64,000 bases of DNA, from assembly GCA_019358895.1 (NCBI GenBank), contig JAHHIG010000009.1, forward strand, positions 1 through 64,000. Reading direction: 5' to 3'. The notes below the pieces were generated by a model that saw only the letters and a program-made list of their open reading frames with translations, had not been told where the DNA came from and searched no databases. The stretch's first letter is position 1; the number at the start of each line of letters is the position of its first letter. The position numbers were made by a program, and so were the translations under genes. This DNA is from Tildeniella nuda ZEHNDER 1965/U140 (GTDB taxonomy: Bacteria > Cyanobacteriota > Cyanobacteriia > Leptolyngbyales > Leptolyngbyaceae). Positions 27,770 through 36,900 of the stretch are shown in pieces.

Positions 27770-27816
27770 CTCTGACCAAAACAGTACCGATCGTAATAGC
27801 AATACTGGTAGAACCG

Positions 27817-30135
27817 ATGAATCAGGGCAAGCGAACGAAAACATTAATCAGTGCCGTCTGTCTCAGCGGATTGCTCACAGGCGTACCCTTTGTACAACCA
27901 TTAGGGATGTCGATCGCCTACGCTCAGGAAGCCGTTCCAGCAGCCGTGCGGCAGGGCTTTACGCTGTTGGGGCAGGGGTTAGTCGCCGATGCGATCGCCA
28001 CGTTTCGGAGTGCGGTGCGGCAGTACCCTGGCTCGATTGAGGCAAAGCTAGGGCTGGCGATCGCCTACCGTCGTGCTGGGCGCGATGCCGACGCATGGCA
28101 AACCTATCAGCAAGTGCTGGCACAGGAACCCAACAATCTACTGGCGCTCAAAACGGTCGGTATTCTCGGTGGGTTTCGTCCAGAGTGGCAGCAAAAGGGC
28201 ATTGATGCACTGACGACGCTGCTTACCCTCAACCCGAATGATCTCGATGCTCGCGCGCAGCGTGCCCTTTTGTATGGCTATCAAGGGCAATTCGCTTCTG
28301 CGCTGACGGACTATGAGCTAGTGCTACAGCAAAACCCAACGCCAGAGGTACTGCTGGGTGCTGCTCAGGTCTACACCTACAGCGGCAACTACGCTCAGGG
28401 CTTAGCGTTGTTTAATCGCTATCAGACGACAGGCAAACCGATTACAGGCAAAGCAACGATCGCCTACGCCAGAGCGCTCAGAGGTACTGGCAACGCCGAG
28501 CAGTCCATTGTCATCCTCCAGGCACAGCTACCGCGACAGCTCAATGCGACTGCCATTCAGTTGCGATCGGAACTTTCGCAGGCATACCTGGACAACAAAC
28601 AACCGACGGAAGCGCTGGCAGTACTCGATCCCTTACGTGGTCGCACAGATGCCCGCCTGTCACTGGCACGAGCGCTAAACGAAATCGGGCAGCGGCAAAA
28701 TATGCCAGCATTGCTCAGCGAAGCAGCGGGCTTGTATCGTCAGGTACTCGCCACGACGCTCAATCCGTCACCGCTCTTAGTGCGCGAAGCGGCAGATGTG
28801 TTGGGTGGTATCCCGTCACAGCGTCAGGCAGCGCTCCAGCTCTACACTCAGCTTGTGCAGCAGCAGCCCAACGATCGCGTGCTGGCATTGCAGAAGCTGA
28901 CGCTAGAAAACCAGCTAGGGTCACTGTCCAGAGCCGATTTGCGACAACAATTACGATCGTTGCTGCAACCGCTGCCCAGCAATCCCTCTGAGCAGCAGGC
29001 GATCGCGAAGGCACTGGTTCGCATCGATCCTGATCCAGACTTGCTGCCCGTTTATCAAAGCCTGCTGCAAGCGAATGTGAACGAACCCTTTCTCAACTTT
29101 CGACTGGCGCAACTGCTCATTGAGCAGAATGATTTAGCAGGGGCAAAAGCCGCGCTGGCGACCTATCAAGCTACAGCCGTGGGTGCGAACGATCAGGCAC
29201 CCCAATTGCTGCTGGCAGAAATCGATCGTCGTCAGGGCAATCTAGAAGCCGCTGCCCAACGCTATCAAACCCTCTCCAGCAATACTGCTGCCGATCTGGA
29301 CGTACAGTCAGCGGCTCTGCGCGGTTTGGCTGGGATTCGCTTGGCTCAAGGTCGTTCGGGTGATGCGCTTGCCCTGTACGACCAGCTTTTGGCAAAAAAT
29401 CCGCAAGATTTGCAGGTGCAGTTAGGGCGTACCAGTGTCGCGTATCAGGCGGGTCGAATTTCTGCTACCGAAGCCGAAGCGTCGCTCAATGCCTGGTTGC
29501 AGACTCGTTCCCCCAGCGATACCTCACCCGAACTCTACAGTCTGGTCGGTGCGTTGCCGCCGTCTCCGCAGCGAGAAGCGCTCTACACCAAACTCATCGA
29601 AGCAGACCCTGGCAACGTGCAGGTGCAGGTGCGGCTGGTGCAAGTGCTCGCAGAGCGTGATCCGAATCGGGCGCAGGCACAGGTGAACCAGCTACTTGCC
29701 CGTGTGCGAAATGCGTCGGGCGATCGCAACAACGTAGGGCTGTACTTTTTGCAGGGGCAACTCGCGCAGGCATTGGGCAATCTCGGTCAGGCAGATGCTG
29801 CCTATCGAGCTATCCTGGCGCAGCAACCAGATAATGCTGACGCGCTCTCCGCTTTAGGCGGCATTCGCTTCCAGCAGCGTCGCTTTGACTCTGCCAGCAG
29901 TCTTTACAATCAGGTGCTGACCTTTAGACCCGATGATTTGGAGGCGCGGAAGTCTTTAGCAGAACTAGCCGCTGCACAGGGCAATTCTCTAGAGGCAATT
30001 CAACAGTTTGAGCAGCTTCAACTGCAACAGAGCGCTAACGGTAGTGCCGATTCTAATCTGTCGCGTCGGGTGCAGCAAATTCAGGAAGACTTTCTCAAAC
30101 AACGGGGTTTTCAGCCCGCGTGGGAGCGCTATTGA
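27817..30135 (+). CDS. Periplasmic TPR protein (BcsC-like TPR part)
   Basis: The 772-residue protein has a signal peptide (TLISAVCLSGLLTGVPFV, cleavage near AYAQE) and then TPR repeats to the end (for example AIATFRSAVRQYPGSIEAKL, DAWQTYQQVLAQEPNN, AYRAILAQQPDNADALSALG). It lacks a C-terminal barrel, unlike full BcsC. BcsC TPRs guide the glucan across the periplasm, and the same role is inferred from the position between the barrel gene and bcsZ. The ATG at 27817 is the only good start. About 18-20 repeats fit the length. Confidence 0.88.
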   Translation: MNQGKRTKTLISAVCLSGLLTGVPFVQPLGMSIAYAQEAVPAAVRQGFTLLGQGLVADAIATFRSAVRQYPGSIEAKLGLAIAYRRAGRDADAWQTYQQVLAQEPNNLLALKTVGILGGFRPEWQQKGIDALTTLLTLNPNDLDARAQRALLYGYQGQFASALTDYELVLQQNPTPEVLLGAAQVYTYSGNYAQGLALFNRYQTTGKPITGKATIAYARALRGTGNAEQSIVILQAQLPRQLNATAIQLRSELSQAYLDNKQPTEALAVLDPLRGRTDARLSLARALNEIGQRQNMPALLSEAAGLYRQVLATTLNPSPLLVREAADVLGGIPSQRQAALQLYTQLVQQQPNDRVLALQKLTLENQLGSLSRADLRQQLRSLLQPLPSNPSEQQAIAKALVRIDPDPDLLPVYQSLLQANVNEPFLNFRLAQLLIEQNDLAGAKAALATYQATAVGANDQAPQLLLAEIDRRQGNLEAAAQRYQTLSSNTAADLDVQSAALRGLAGIRLAQGRSGDALALYDQLLAKNPQDLQVQLGRTSVAYQAGRISATEAEASLNAWLQTRSPSDTSPELYSLVGALPPSPQREALYTKLIEADPGNVQVQVRLVQVLAERDPNRAQAQVNQLLARVRNASGDRNNVGLYFLQGQLAQALGNLGQADAAYRAILAQQPDNADALSALGGIRFQQRRFDSASSLYNQVLTFRPDDLEARKSLAELAAAQGNSLEAIQQFEQLQLQQSANGSADSNLSRRVQQIQEDFLKQRGFQPAWERY

Positions 30136-30210
30136 CACTCCCCACGCTATTGAGCAGTCATGACAGCGAATTTTGCGGCGAAGAAAGCGAATTTTGAAGG
30201 TCTACTTACC

Positions 30211-31482
30211 ATGCGACTGAATTTCGCCATGCCATTACTTATGACGACTCTGATGCTCTCATCGACATGGATGAGCGGCTGTCGTGGCAGCGATCAGTTG
30301 CAAGCGCAGAATGTCCCTTTGCCCTCACTGGAAAAACCGATCGCCTCAAACCCGATCGCCTCCACCGCTTCACCGACACCCTCAACCGTTGACCCAACGG
30401 TGCTGAAACAGAGCTGGGAGGCGTATCGCCAGCGCTTTATTCAGGCAGATGGACGCGTGATTGATTGGGAAGCAGAGGCTCGCTCAACCTCAGAGGGGCA
30501 GGCGTATGCCATGCTGCGATCGGTCATGATTGACGATCCTCAAACGTTTGCGCGGACGCTTGCCTGGGCAGAAAAAAATCTGAAGCGCGGCGAACCTTCA
30601 GACAGCCTCTGGGCATGGAAATGGGGACGCAATGAGCAGAAACAGTGGGGCATTCTCGATCGCAATTTTGCCAGTGATGCTGATGTGGATGCGATTACCG
30701 CCCTGATTTTGGCGAGTCGGCGCTGGAATCGTCCTGCTTATTTGACTTTGGCACAAACGAAGCTACGAGCGCTGTGGGCACTGTCAGTCATTCCTGTTGG
30801 CGACCAGCGCTACCTGCTACCGGGACCGAGGGAAGCCTTCCAGCAGCCGACGAAGCTCCTGCTTAACCCGTCCTACTTTTCGCCTGCTGCCTTTCGTCTG
30901 TTTGCTCAGGTCGATCGCGCCCGCGATTGGTCGAGTTTAGTCAATAGCAGCTATCAGGTATTGGAACAGTCGGCGGCGCTTTCAACCGTGAATTTACCCA
31001 GCGATTGGCTTGCCCTCGACACGACAAATGGGCAGTTTCAAGCGCTTTTAGGGGCAGAGCCGATCGTCAGCCGCTATGGGTTTGATGCCTATCGCGTATG
31101 GTGGCGCGTTGCCTTAGATGCTGCCTGGTATGGCGAACCGAGAGCCAAGAGCTATTTGCAACAGCATTTAGTCTCGTTGCAGCAGATGTGGCGATCGCAG
31201 CAAAAAATTCCCGCCCAGCTTGATCTTCAAGGTAAGCCTGCCGTCACCTACGAAGCCACTGCTCAATATGGTGCGCTTTATGGTGCTTTTCGCCTGATTG
31301 ATCCGCAGACGGCTGAAGCAATCTATCAGAAGAAAATTATGCCCCAGTATCGCAACGGGATCTGGGAGAACAATGCGGCTTACTACACCCAAAACCTGGT
31401 CTGGTTTGGGTTAATCCCCTCGATTGCGATTTCGGCTCCGCTTCTGCAACCTGCCAACGTTACCCAACCCCCCCATCCATGA
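30211..31482 (+). CDS. bcsZ: GH8 endoglucanase, BcsZ type (lipoprotein)
   Basis: The glycoside hydrolase family 8 cellulase has 423 residues from the ATG at 30211. BcsZ trims periplasmic cellulose and is needed for normal export. The catalytic general-acid Glu is in ARSTSEGQAYAM, and the conserved Asp motif is DRNFASDADVDAI; WAWKWG and PAYLTLAQTKLRALW fit the family. The N-terminus ends in a lipobox (STWMSGC), so this copy should be membrane-anchored instead of freely periplasmic. An in-frame ATG at 30160 would place the signal peptide internally and is less likely. Its stop overlaps the bcsB start in ATGA. Confidence 0.93.
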   Translation: MRLNFAMPLLMTTLMLSSTWMSGCRGSDQLQAQNVPLPSLEKPIASNPIASTASPTPSTVDPTVLKQSWEAYRQRFIQADGRVIDWEAEARSTSEGQAYAMLRSVMIDDPQTFARTLAWAEKNLKRGEPSDSLWAWKWGRNEQKQWGILDRNFASDADVDAITALILASRRWNRPAYLTLAQTKLRALWALSVIPVGDQRYLLPGPREAFQQPTKLLLNPSYFSPAAFRLFAQVDRARDWSSLVNSSYQVLEQSAALSTVNLPSDWLALDTTNGQFQALLGAEPIVSRYGFDAYRVWWRVALDAAWYGEPRAKSYLQQHLVSLQQMWRSQQKIPAQLDLQGKPAVTYEATAQYGALYGAFRLIDPQTAEAIYQKKIMPQYRNGIWENNAAYYTQNLVWFGLIPSIAISAPLLQPANVTQPPHP

Positions 31483-33983
31483 AACGCTTTTTTCATCGGC
31501 TTCGACATCTATCTCGATCGCCCGGTTATCCGCTCAACCTCACGCCCCTGGGTTGGTTGCTGCTGCTCTGCTGTAGCGTTTTCATCACCGGGTTTGGCAT
31601 TCCGCTGCTGCACGGACAATGGAACGAACCCGCGATCGCTCAGTCTACAAACGTCCAAAAGCAAGAAGACCAGGTTATTCGAGACTTCACGCTGCCCAAA
31701 GCACCGAGCGAAGCGCCTGTCTACCGACCAGCGCCGCCTGCGGAAGCCCCTGCTCAACCAGACTCTGCTCAGCCTGCACCAGTGACTCCTGCTCCTGCAC
31801 CAGCGAAAGCCGAGGTTAAGCCCAATACAAAGCCTAGCGGTGCTTCTGCCAGTAAAACACCTGCCAGCCAGTACGTTTTGGAGTTTAACCGCAGCCCGAT
31901 CGTGGGCAATCGTCTACGGCTGCAAGGGACTTACGCTGAGAGACAACTGGCGTTTACTCGCCCTCGCAACTGGAGCCTTCAGTCAGCGAAGGCACTCATT
32001 CGCTTTCAGCACTCGCCTGCGTTACTGGCGACGCGATCGAACCTGACTGTAAGGGTCAATGGCACCAGCGTTGGCAGTACGGCACTGAATCGCAAGCAGT
32101 CTCAAATTGGTCAGGTTTTGGTTGATATTCCAACCAATTTGATTCAGGATACAAACGACATTGCGATCGTGGCGCAGCAGAATGTTGATGCCAAATGCTC
32201 TAACCCAGCCGATCCAGCGCTGTGGACAGAAGTCCTCCCTGACTCCAAGCTGTTGTTTAGCTACCAGCCACAGCCGATCCCGCTGGATTTGAGCCGTTTT
32301 CCCTATCCCTTTTTTGACAGCTTGAGCCTGGATGCTAACCGGATCGCTTACATCCGCCCCGCGATGATGAGCGAGTCCTGGCTGACAGCCACAGGGCGAT
32401 TTCAGGCAGCAATGGGACGGCTGGCAGATTTTCGTCCGTTGAACACGCGCTTTGTGAAAAGTGTTGATGACTTGCAGTGGAACGATCGTCTGGTCATTCT
32501 GGGCACGCCTGCTGAGCAACCGCTCTTAAAAACACTTAAGCTACCATTTGCCGTATCTGGTAACCAGATTATAGACGGAGCGAAAAACGCCCTTCCGGGC
32601 GATGTGGGGGTGTTGATGCTGGCAGCAACGCCCAAAGGTGGCAACCCAATTTTGATCGTTACGGGCAATGGAGCGGACGGTGTAGCGAAAGCAGCGCAGT
32701 TTCTTGTCCAGCCCACAAACCGCCGCATTGGTGCTGGACAAGCCATCCTGGTTGACAATCTGGATGATGTCCCCACACCATCCGCACGGCAATGGGAGCG
32801 GGCACTACCCGATGCCAATGAATTTAAGCTCAGTGCTTTGAAAGGAGCGGATCAAGAGCCGTTCCAGGACACGACGGTTCGAGGTGCGTCAGCACCCCCC
32901 GTAGAGTTGAATTTTCGCGCCCTGCCGGATGATCACTTTACGCGGGGCAGCTCAATGGAGTTGGTCTACAGCTACAGCCCCCAGGTGAACCCCAGAACGT
33001 CGGCGGTAGAAGTGCTGCTGGATGGTGTGGTCGTGGGTGGTAAACGACTGACCTCAGAAACAGGCGCAAGCAGAGAGTCGCTCAATGTGAATTTGCCTGA
33101 AAATCTGATTACGCCGACCTCTAAGCTGGCGATCGCCTTTCGCCTGACTGCCCGCGAGCAGGGACAATGCGGTGTCGTCACGGATCAGCAGCTTTGGGGC
33201 ACCGTTCATGCCAATGACACGCGCTTTAAGCTGAAGCGCGATAGCTCCGTGCAATTGCCTGATTTGAAGCTACTTCAGGTCGGTTATCCTTTTGCCGCAC
33301 CGCAGGATTTATCGGGTACGGCGATCGTGGTGCCTGATTCGCCCTCTGAAACTGAACTGCTAACCATGCTGGCATTCAGTGAGCGCCTCGGACGGCTGAG
33401 TCAGGCTGAGTCGGTGAAGCTGGATGTTTACACAACAGGCACGCTGCCCGACGACGTGCGAAAGCAACGCCATCTAGTTGGCGTTGGCACTCGCGATAAG
33501 TTTCCTTTTACCGAAGCGTTTGATACCAAGCAGGGGTTCAGCCTGGGCAGCGTCTTTTCTCGTCTATGGCAGCAGCAAAAAATCCAAACGCTGCCCGATA
33601 AAGGTGGAGTGATTAAAGAAGTGATGTCGCCGTGGAACGACAAGCGTACTGTACTGGCGCTGAGCGGGCAGCAGGCGAGCGGTCTGAGTACGGTGAAAGA
33701 CGTTTTGAACCAAGATCCCTGGTTCTTCCAAGTCAAAGGGGATACGGTGCTGATCAGCGCCAATGCGCAAGCCGCTTCTGTCTTTGACTCTAACGCCTAC
33801 CAACTTGAGTCTCTACAGCAAGAGCCTCAGCGTCGCATTGCACAGACCAATCTACTGGCAGCGTCGTCCCGCTTTCTTCAAGACAATTGGTTCCTCTTGC
33901 CAACGGGCATCGTGATGGTATGCCTGCTGCTTTACGGCATTGTTCAGCTCTACATTAAACGCCTTGAGGGAGAGAAAAAATGA
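31479..33983 (+). CDS. bcsB: Cellulose synthase regulatory subunit BcsB
   Basis: The 834-residue protein has an N-terminal membrane segment (about 22-46), a Pro-rich linker, repeated carbohydrate-binding/flavodoxin-like units (VRVNGTSVGSTALNRK, VEVLLDGVVVGGKRL) and one C-terminal membrane helix (NWFLLPTGIVMVCLLLYGIV) with a basic tail. This is the BcsB layout: a periplasmic protein anchored next to BcsA, guiding the emerging glucan. It overlaps bcsZ by 4 bp and bcsA by 4 bp (ATGA at both ends), so translation is coupled. Confidence 0.95.
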   Translation: MKRFFHRLRHLSRSPGYPLNLTPLGWLLLLCCSVFITGFGIPLLHGQWNEPAIAQSTNVQKQEDQVIRDFTLPKAPSEAPVYRPAPPAEAPAQPDSAQPAPVTPAPAPAKAEVKPNTKPSGASASKTPASQYVLEFNRSPIVGNRLRLQGTYAERQLAFTRPRNWSLQSAKALIRFQHSPALLATRSNLTVRVNGTSVGSTALNRKQSQIGQVLVDIPTNLIQDTNDIAIVAQQNVDAKCSNPADPALWTEVLPDSKLLFSYQPQPIPLDLSRFPYPFFDSLSLDANRIAYIRPAMMSESWLTATGRFQAAMGRLADFRPLNTRFVKSVDDLQWNDRLVILGTPAEQPLLKTLKLPFAVSGNQIIDGAKNALPGDVGVLMLAATPKGGNPILIVTGNGADGVAKAAQFLVQPTNRRIGAGQAILVDNLDDVPTPSARQWERALPDANEFKLSALKGADQEPFQDTTVRGASAPPVELNFRALPDDHFTRGSSMELVYSYSPQVNPRTSAVEVLLDGVVVGGKRLTSETGASRESLNVNLPENLITPTSKLAIAFRLTAREQGQCGVVTDQQLWGTVHANDTRFKLKRDSSVQLPDLKLLQVGYPFAAPQDLSGTAIVVPDSPSETELLTMLAFSERLGRLSQAESVKLDVYTTGTLPDDVRKQRHLVGVGTRDKFPFTEAFDTKQGFSLGSVFSRLWQQQKIQTLPDKGGVIKEVMSPWNDKRTVLALSGQQASGLSTVKDVLNQDPWFFQVKGDTVLISANAQAASVFDSNAYQLESLQQEPQRRIAQTNLLAASSRFLQDNWFLLPTGIVMVCLLLYGIVQLYIKRLEGEKK

Positions 33984-36577
33984 CGAGTCCAGCGGCTGAA
34001 GTGCGGTCTGAGCGCCGTCGCGGTAAAGCAGAACGGTTGACGATCTGGTTGACAGAATGGCTCCCTAATTTTTTCGATCGCACCCTTCGTTTTGCGCCCA
34101 ATTTCCAGTTGCTCTGGCTAATTGTGCTGTTGCTGCTCTTGTCGATCCCGCTCATTATTACCCCGTTGACCACCTGGCAGCAGACGATCGTCGCCTTACT
34201 ACTCATTCTGCTAGGCTGGGTCGTCATACAAATTGAGCAACGGTACGGCGATACACGCGACAGCACAGGCTTACGCCAACGCCAGACGAGCGACTACCTG
34301 CACCTGTTCATGATTTGGCTCAGCCTGATCACCACGTTCCGCTACGTCTATTACCGCAGCAGCTACACGTTAAATCTGGATGGCTGGCTGAACAGCACAT
34401 TCAGTCTTTTGCTGTTTGCGGCAGAGCTGTACGCCATCATGACGCTGGCACTTGCCTTTTTCCAGACGCTCAAGCTCAAAGATCGTCAGCCGCCCGATCT
34501 GTCAGCGATTCCAGAGCAGCAGTTGCCGACGGTCGATGTCTATATTCCAACGTACAACGAAGATGTAGAAATTGTTCGCAAGACGGCATTGGGGGCGCTG
34601 GCGATCGACTATCCCGCCAACAAAAAACGCGTCTACATTCTGGATGATGGTCGGGCAGAAAAGTACCGGGCACGTCGGGAAGCACTGCGTCAAATGTGCG
34701 CCGAGTTGGGCTGCACGTTGATGACGCGAGACAACAACGACCACGCCAAAGCAGGCAACATCAACACCGCCATGCGAAAGACCTATGGCAATTTGATCCT
34801 GATTTTGGACTGTGACCATATCCCCACGCGCGACTTTTTGCGAAACACAGTTGGCTTTTTCCAAAATGACAACGTGGCGTTGGTACAAACGCCGCACTGG
34901 TTCTATAATCCCGACCCGTTTGAGCGCAACTTGCTGACGGCGGGTAAAGTGCCTGTGGGTAACGAGTTGTTCTACAAGGTGCTGCAAAAGGGCAATGACT
35001 TTTGGAACGCAGCCTTCTTTTGTGGCTCTGCTGCCGTCATTCGTAAAGACTACGTGCTGCAAATTGGCGGCATTGCGACCGAAACCGTCACTGAAGACTG
35101 TCACACCTCGTTTCGCCTGCATTCACTAGGCTATGAGTCGGTCTACTACGACAAAATTATGGTGGCGGGGCTGGCACCAGAGAAGTTTTCCGCCTATGTG
35201 GGACAGCAAGTGCGATGGGCACGAGGCATGGCGCAAATTCTTCGGCTAGAGAACCCGTTGCTGAATCCCCGGTTGCGCTTAACGATTCCGCAACGACTGT
35301 GTTATTTCAGCGCCACCTCGCACTTTTTCTACGGGTTTCCGCGTTTGATGTACGCGATCGCCCCCACGCTTTTCCTTCTCTTCGGCATCAACCCGATTCG
35401 AGGTCTGGGTTTGGAAACGCTGGCATACGCCATGCCGCATATCTTCCTCTCCACCTACGCCAACCACATCACCTACAAAAACGTCCGCTTTTCCTTCTGG
35501 AACGAGATTTACGAATTTGCGATGTCGTTTCAGGCTGGCATTGTGACGCTATTGGCATTGCTTAACCCCAACCTCGGTAGCTTTAACGTCACTGATAAAG
35601 GCGCGTCGGTGACCAAGCGGAGTTTTGACTGGCAATCGGCTCGTGCGCTGGTCATCGTGACGATTTTGGTCATACTCTCGGTACTGGCTGTACCACTGTG
35701 GCTGATCTTGCGACCAGAAGTTGCGGAAGCGGTCATCACCAATATGTTCTGGTGCTTTTTCAACCTGGTGCTGCTGATTTCAGCGCTGTTAGTTGCCTTT
35801 GAGCAGCCGCAGTTGCGACGGGCACATCGGCTCGATCGCCAGCTAGGAGCCATCATCTACAGCCAGGGAGAAGAATGGCGCGGACAAACCATCAACGTCA
35901 GTGAAACAGGCTGTCAACTGCTGTTGGATAGCTGGCTCAACCTGCCAGATGAAATTGAGCTGGAGTTAATTGGCGATTACGGTATGCGCGCGTTTGTAAA
36001 TGCCCGCATCATTCGCGTCACGCTGCTGAATGAAACGCAGGTTGTGATGGCGATCGATTTTCTGAAGCCCAGCCGTGCTCAACTTGATGCCCTCAGCCTG
36101 GTCATCTACTCGGATGTCAGAGAATGGTACTCGCAGGAACGAGGTATTGTGGATGACCCAATGGAGTCGTTCAAGTTCATCGCCACCAGCGTTTCGCGAT
36201 CGTTCCGGGAACCAAAACCTGCCGCCAGTATCAAAGCCATCCGCAAGAGCATTCGAGCCGTGGCACAGCTTTACTGGGAAGGACAGTTTTATACGGCGAT
36301 CGCCACTGAAATTGGTGTTCGCAGCCTCAAGCTAGAGTTAGACAGCGCTGTCATTCAAAATCTAGACGCGATGCACCAAACGAAACCACTCGTCGGGCTA
36401 CTTCTGAGCCAGACTGTCAACGAGGCTTTACCCAAACGACTTCTAGCTCAGGTGCAAACCGTCGAAGCTTTCAGTGATGAATCTGGCAGCAAAATTGCGA
36501 TCGAGGTCAGTTTCCCAGAAAACTTGCGCGATCGACAGGGCAGCAAAATCAAGGAGTTGGTGGAAACGTTGAATTAG
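33980..36577 (+). CDS. bcsA: Cellulose synthase catalytic subunit with PilZ domain
   Basis: The 865-residue inner-membrane GT2 synthase polymerises UDP-glucose to beta-1,4-glucan. Motifs in order are TYNEDVEIV (about 190), DDGRA, the DxD site LDCDHIP (about 276), TEDCHTS (about 371) and QQVRW (Q408-W412). About eight membrane helices surround the catalytic loop. A C-terminal PilZ domain begins near residue 612 and carries both c-di-GMP motifs, RRAHR and NVSETG, so the enzyme should be activated by cyclic di-GMP. It is the last gene of the operon, and a hairpin follows at 36625-36656. The operon order barrel-TPR-bcsZ-bcsB-bcsA differs from the proteobacterial bcsABZC. Confidence 0.97.
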   Translation: MTSPAAEVRSERRRGKAERLTIWLTEWLPNFFDRTLRFAPNFQLLWLIVLLLLLSIPLIITPLTTWQQTIVALLLILLGWVVIQIEQRYGDTRDSTGLRQRQTSDYLHLFMIWLSLITTFRYVYYRSSYTLNLDGWLNSTFSLLLFAAELYAIMTLALAFFQTLKLKDRQPPDLSAIPEQQLPTVDVYIPTYNEDVEIVRKTALGALAIDYPANKKRVYILDDGRAEKYRARREALRQMCAELGCTLMTRDNNDHAKAGNINTAMRKTYGNLILILDCDHIPTRDFLRNTVGFFQNDNVALVQTPHWFYNPDPFERNLLTAGKVPVGNELFYKVLQKGNDFWNAAFFCGSAAVIRKDYVLQIGGIATETVTEDCHTSFRLHSLGYESVYYDKIMVAGLAPEKFSAYVGQQVRWARGMAQILRLENPLLNPRLRLTIPQRLCYFSATSHFFYGFPRLMYAIAPTLFLLFGINPIRGLGLETLAYAMPHIFLSTYANHITYKNVRFSFWNEIYEFAMSFQAGIVTLLALLNPNLGSFNVTDKGASVTKRSFDWQSARALVIVTILVILSVLAVPLWLILRPEVAEAVITNMFWCFFNLVLLISALLVAFEQPQLRRAHRLDRQLGAIIYSQGEEWRGQTINVSETGCQLLLDSWLNLPDEIELELIGDYGMRAFVNARIIRVTLLNETQVVMAIDFLKPSRAQLDALSLVIYSDVREWYSQERGIVDDPMESFKFIATSVSRSFREPKPAASIKAIRKSIRAVAQLYWEGQFYTAIATEIGVRSLKLELDSAVIQNLDAMHQTKPLVGLLLSQTVNEALPKRLLAQVQTVEAFSDESGSKIAIEVSFPENLRDRQGSKIKELVETLN

Positions 36578-36900
36578 TCGATCAGGTTAGTGCGGTGAGG
36601 CGATCGCTCCATAAAACCACCAGAGCTGAATTTTCTTAGTCCTGGAAAAATTCAGCATGGTTAACGGCTTTCTTGGAAGAGGATAGTTATCCAGATCTGA
36701 AGCCGGATAAGATCCCAATTTGGGTAGGTATGCAAACAAAATTTCAGCCTATATCCCTGGATGCTGGATCTTAGCCAGATCTCGATCTGCTTAATCACCC
36801 CAAATCGGGTGGTTATCCAGATTAGAGAGGCTAAAATCAGTCTAAACAATAGTTAGCTGGCTCCGCACAAAGTCCTTGCACTCGTATTTGGAGGTTGTTG
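36578..36900. other. Intergenic region ending at a cassette-type GTTAGC site
   Basis: Besides the hairpin, the stretch has imperfect repeats of GTTATCCAGAT (36688 and 36812). At 36852-36858 it has GTTAGCT, the same heptamer that closes the attC-like site at 38168. No upstream attC arms or attI site were recognised. Confidence 0.5.
36625..36656 (+). terminator. Hairpin, likely bcs operon terminator
   Basis: GCTGAATTTTC (36625-36635) pairs with GAAAAATTCAGC (36645-36656) about 50 bp after the bcsA stop. The stem is AT-rich and no T-run follows. Confidence 0.5.
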
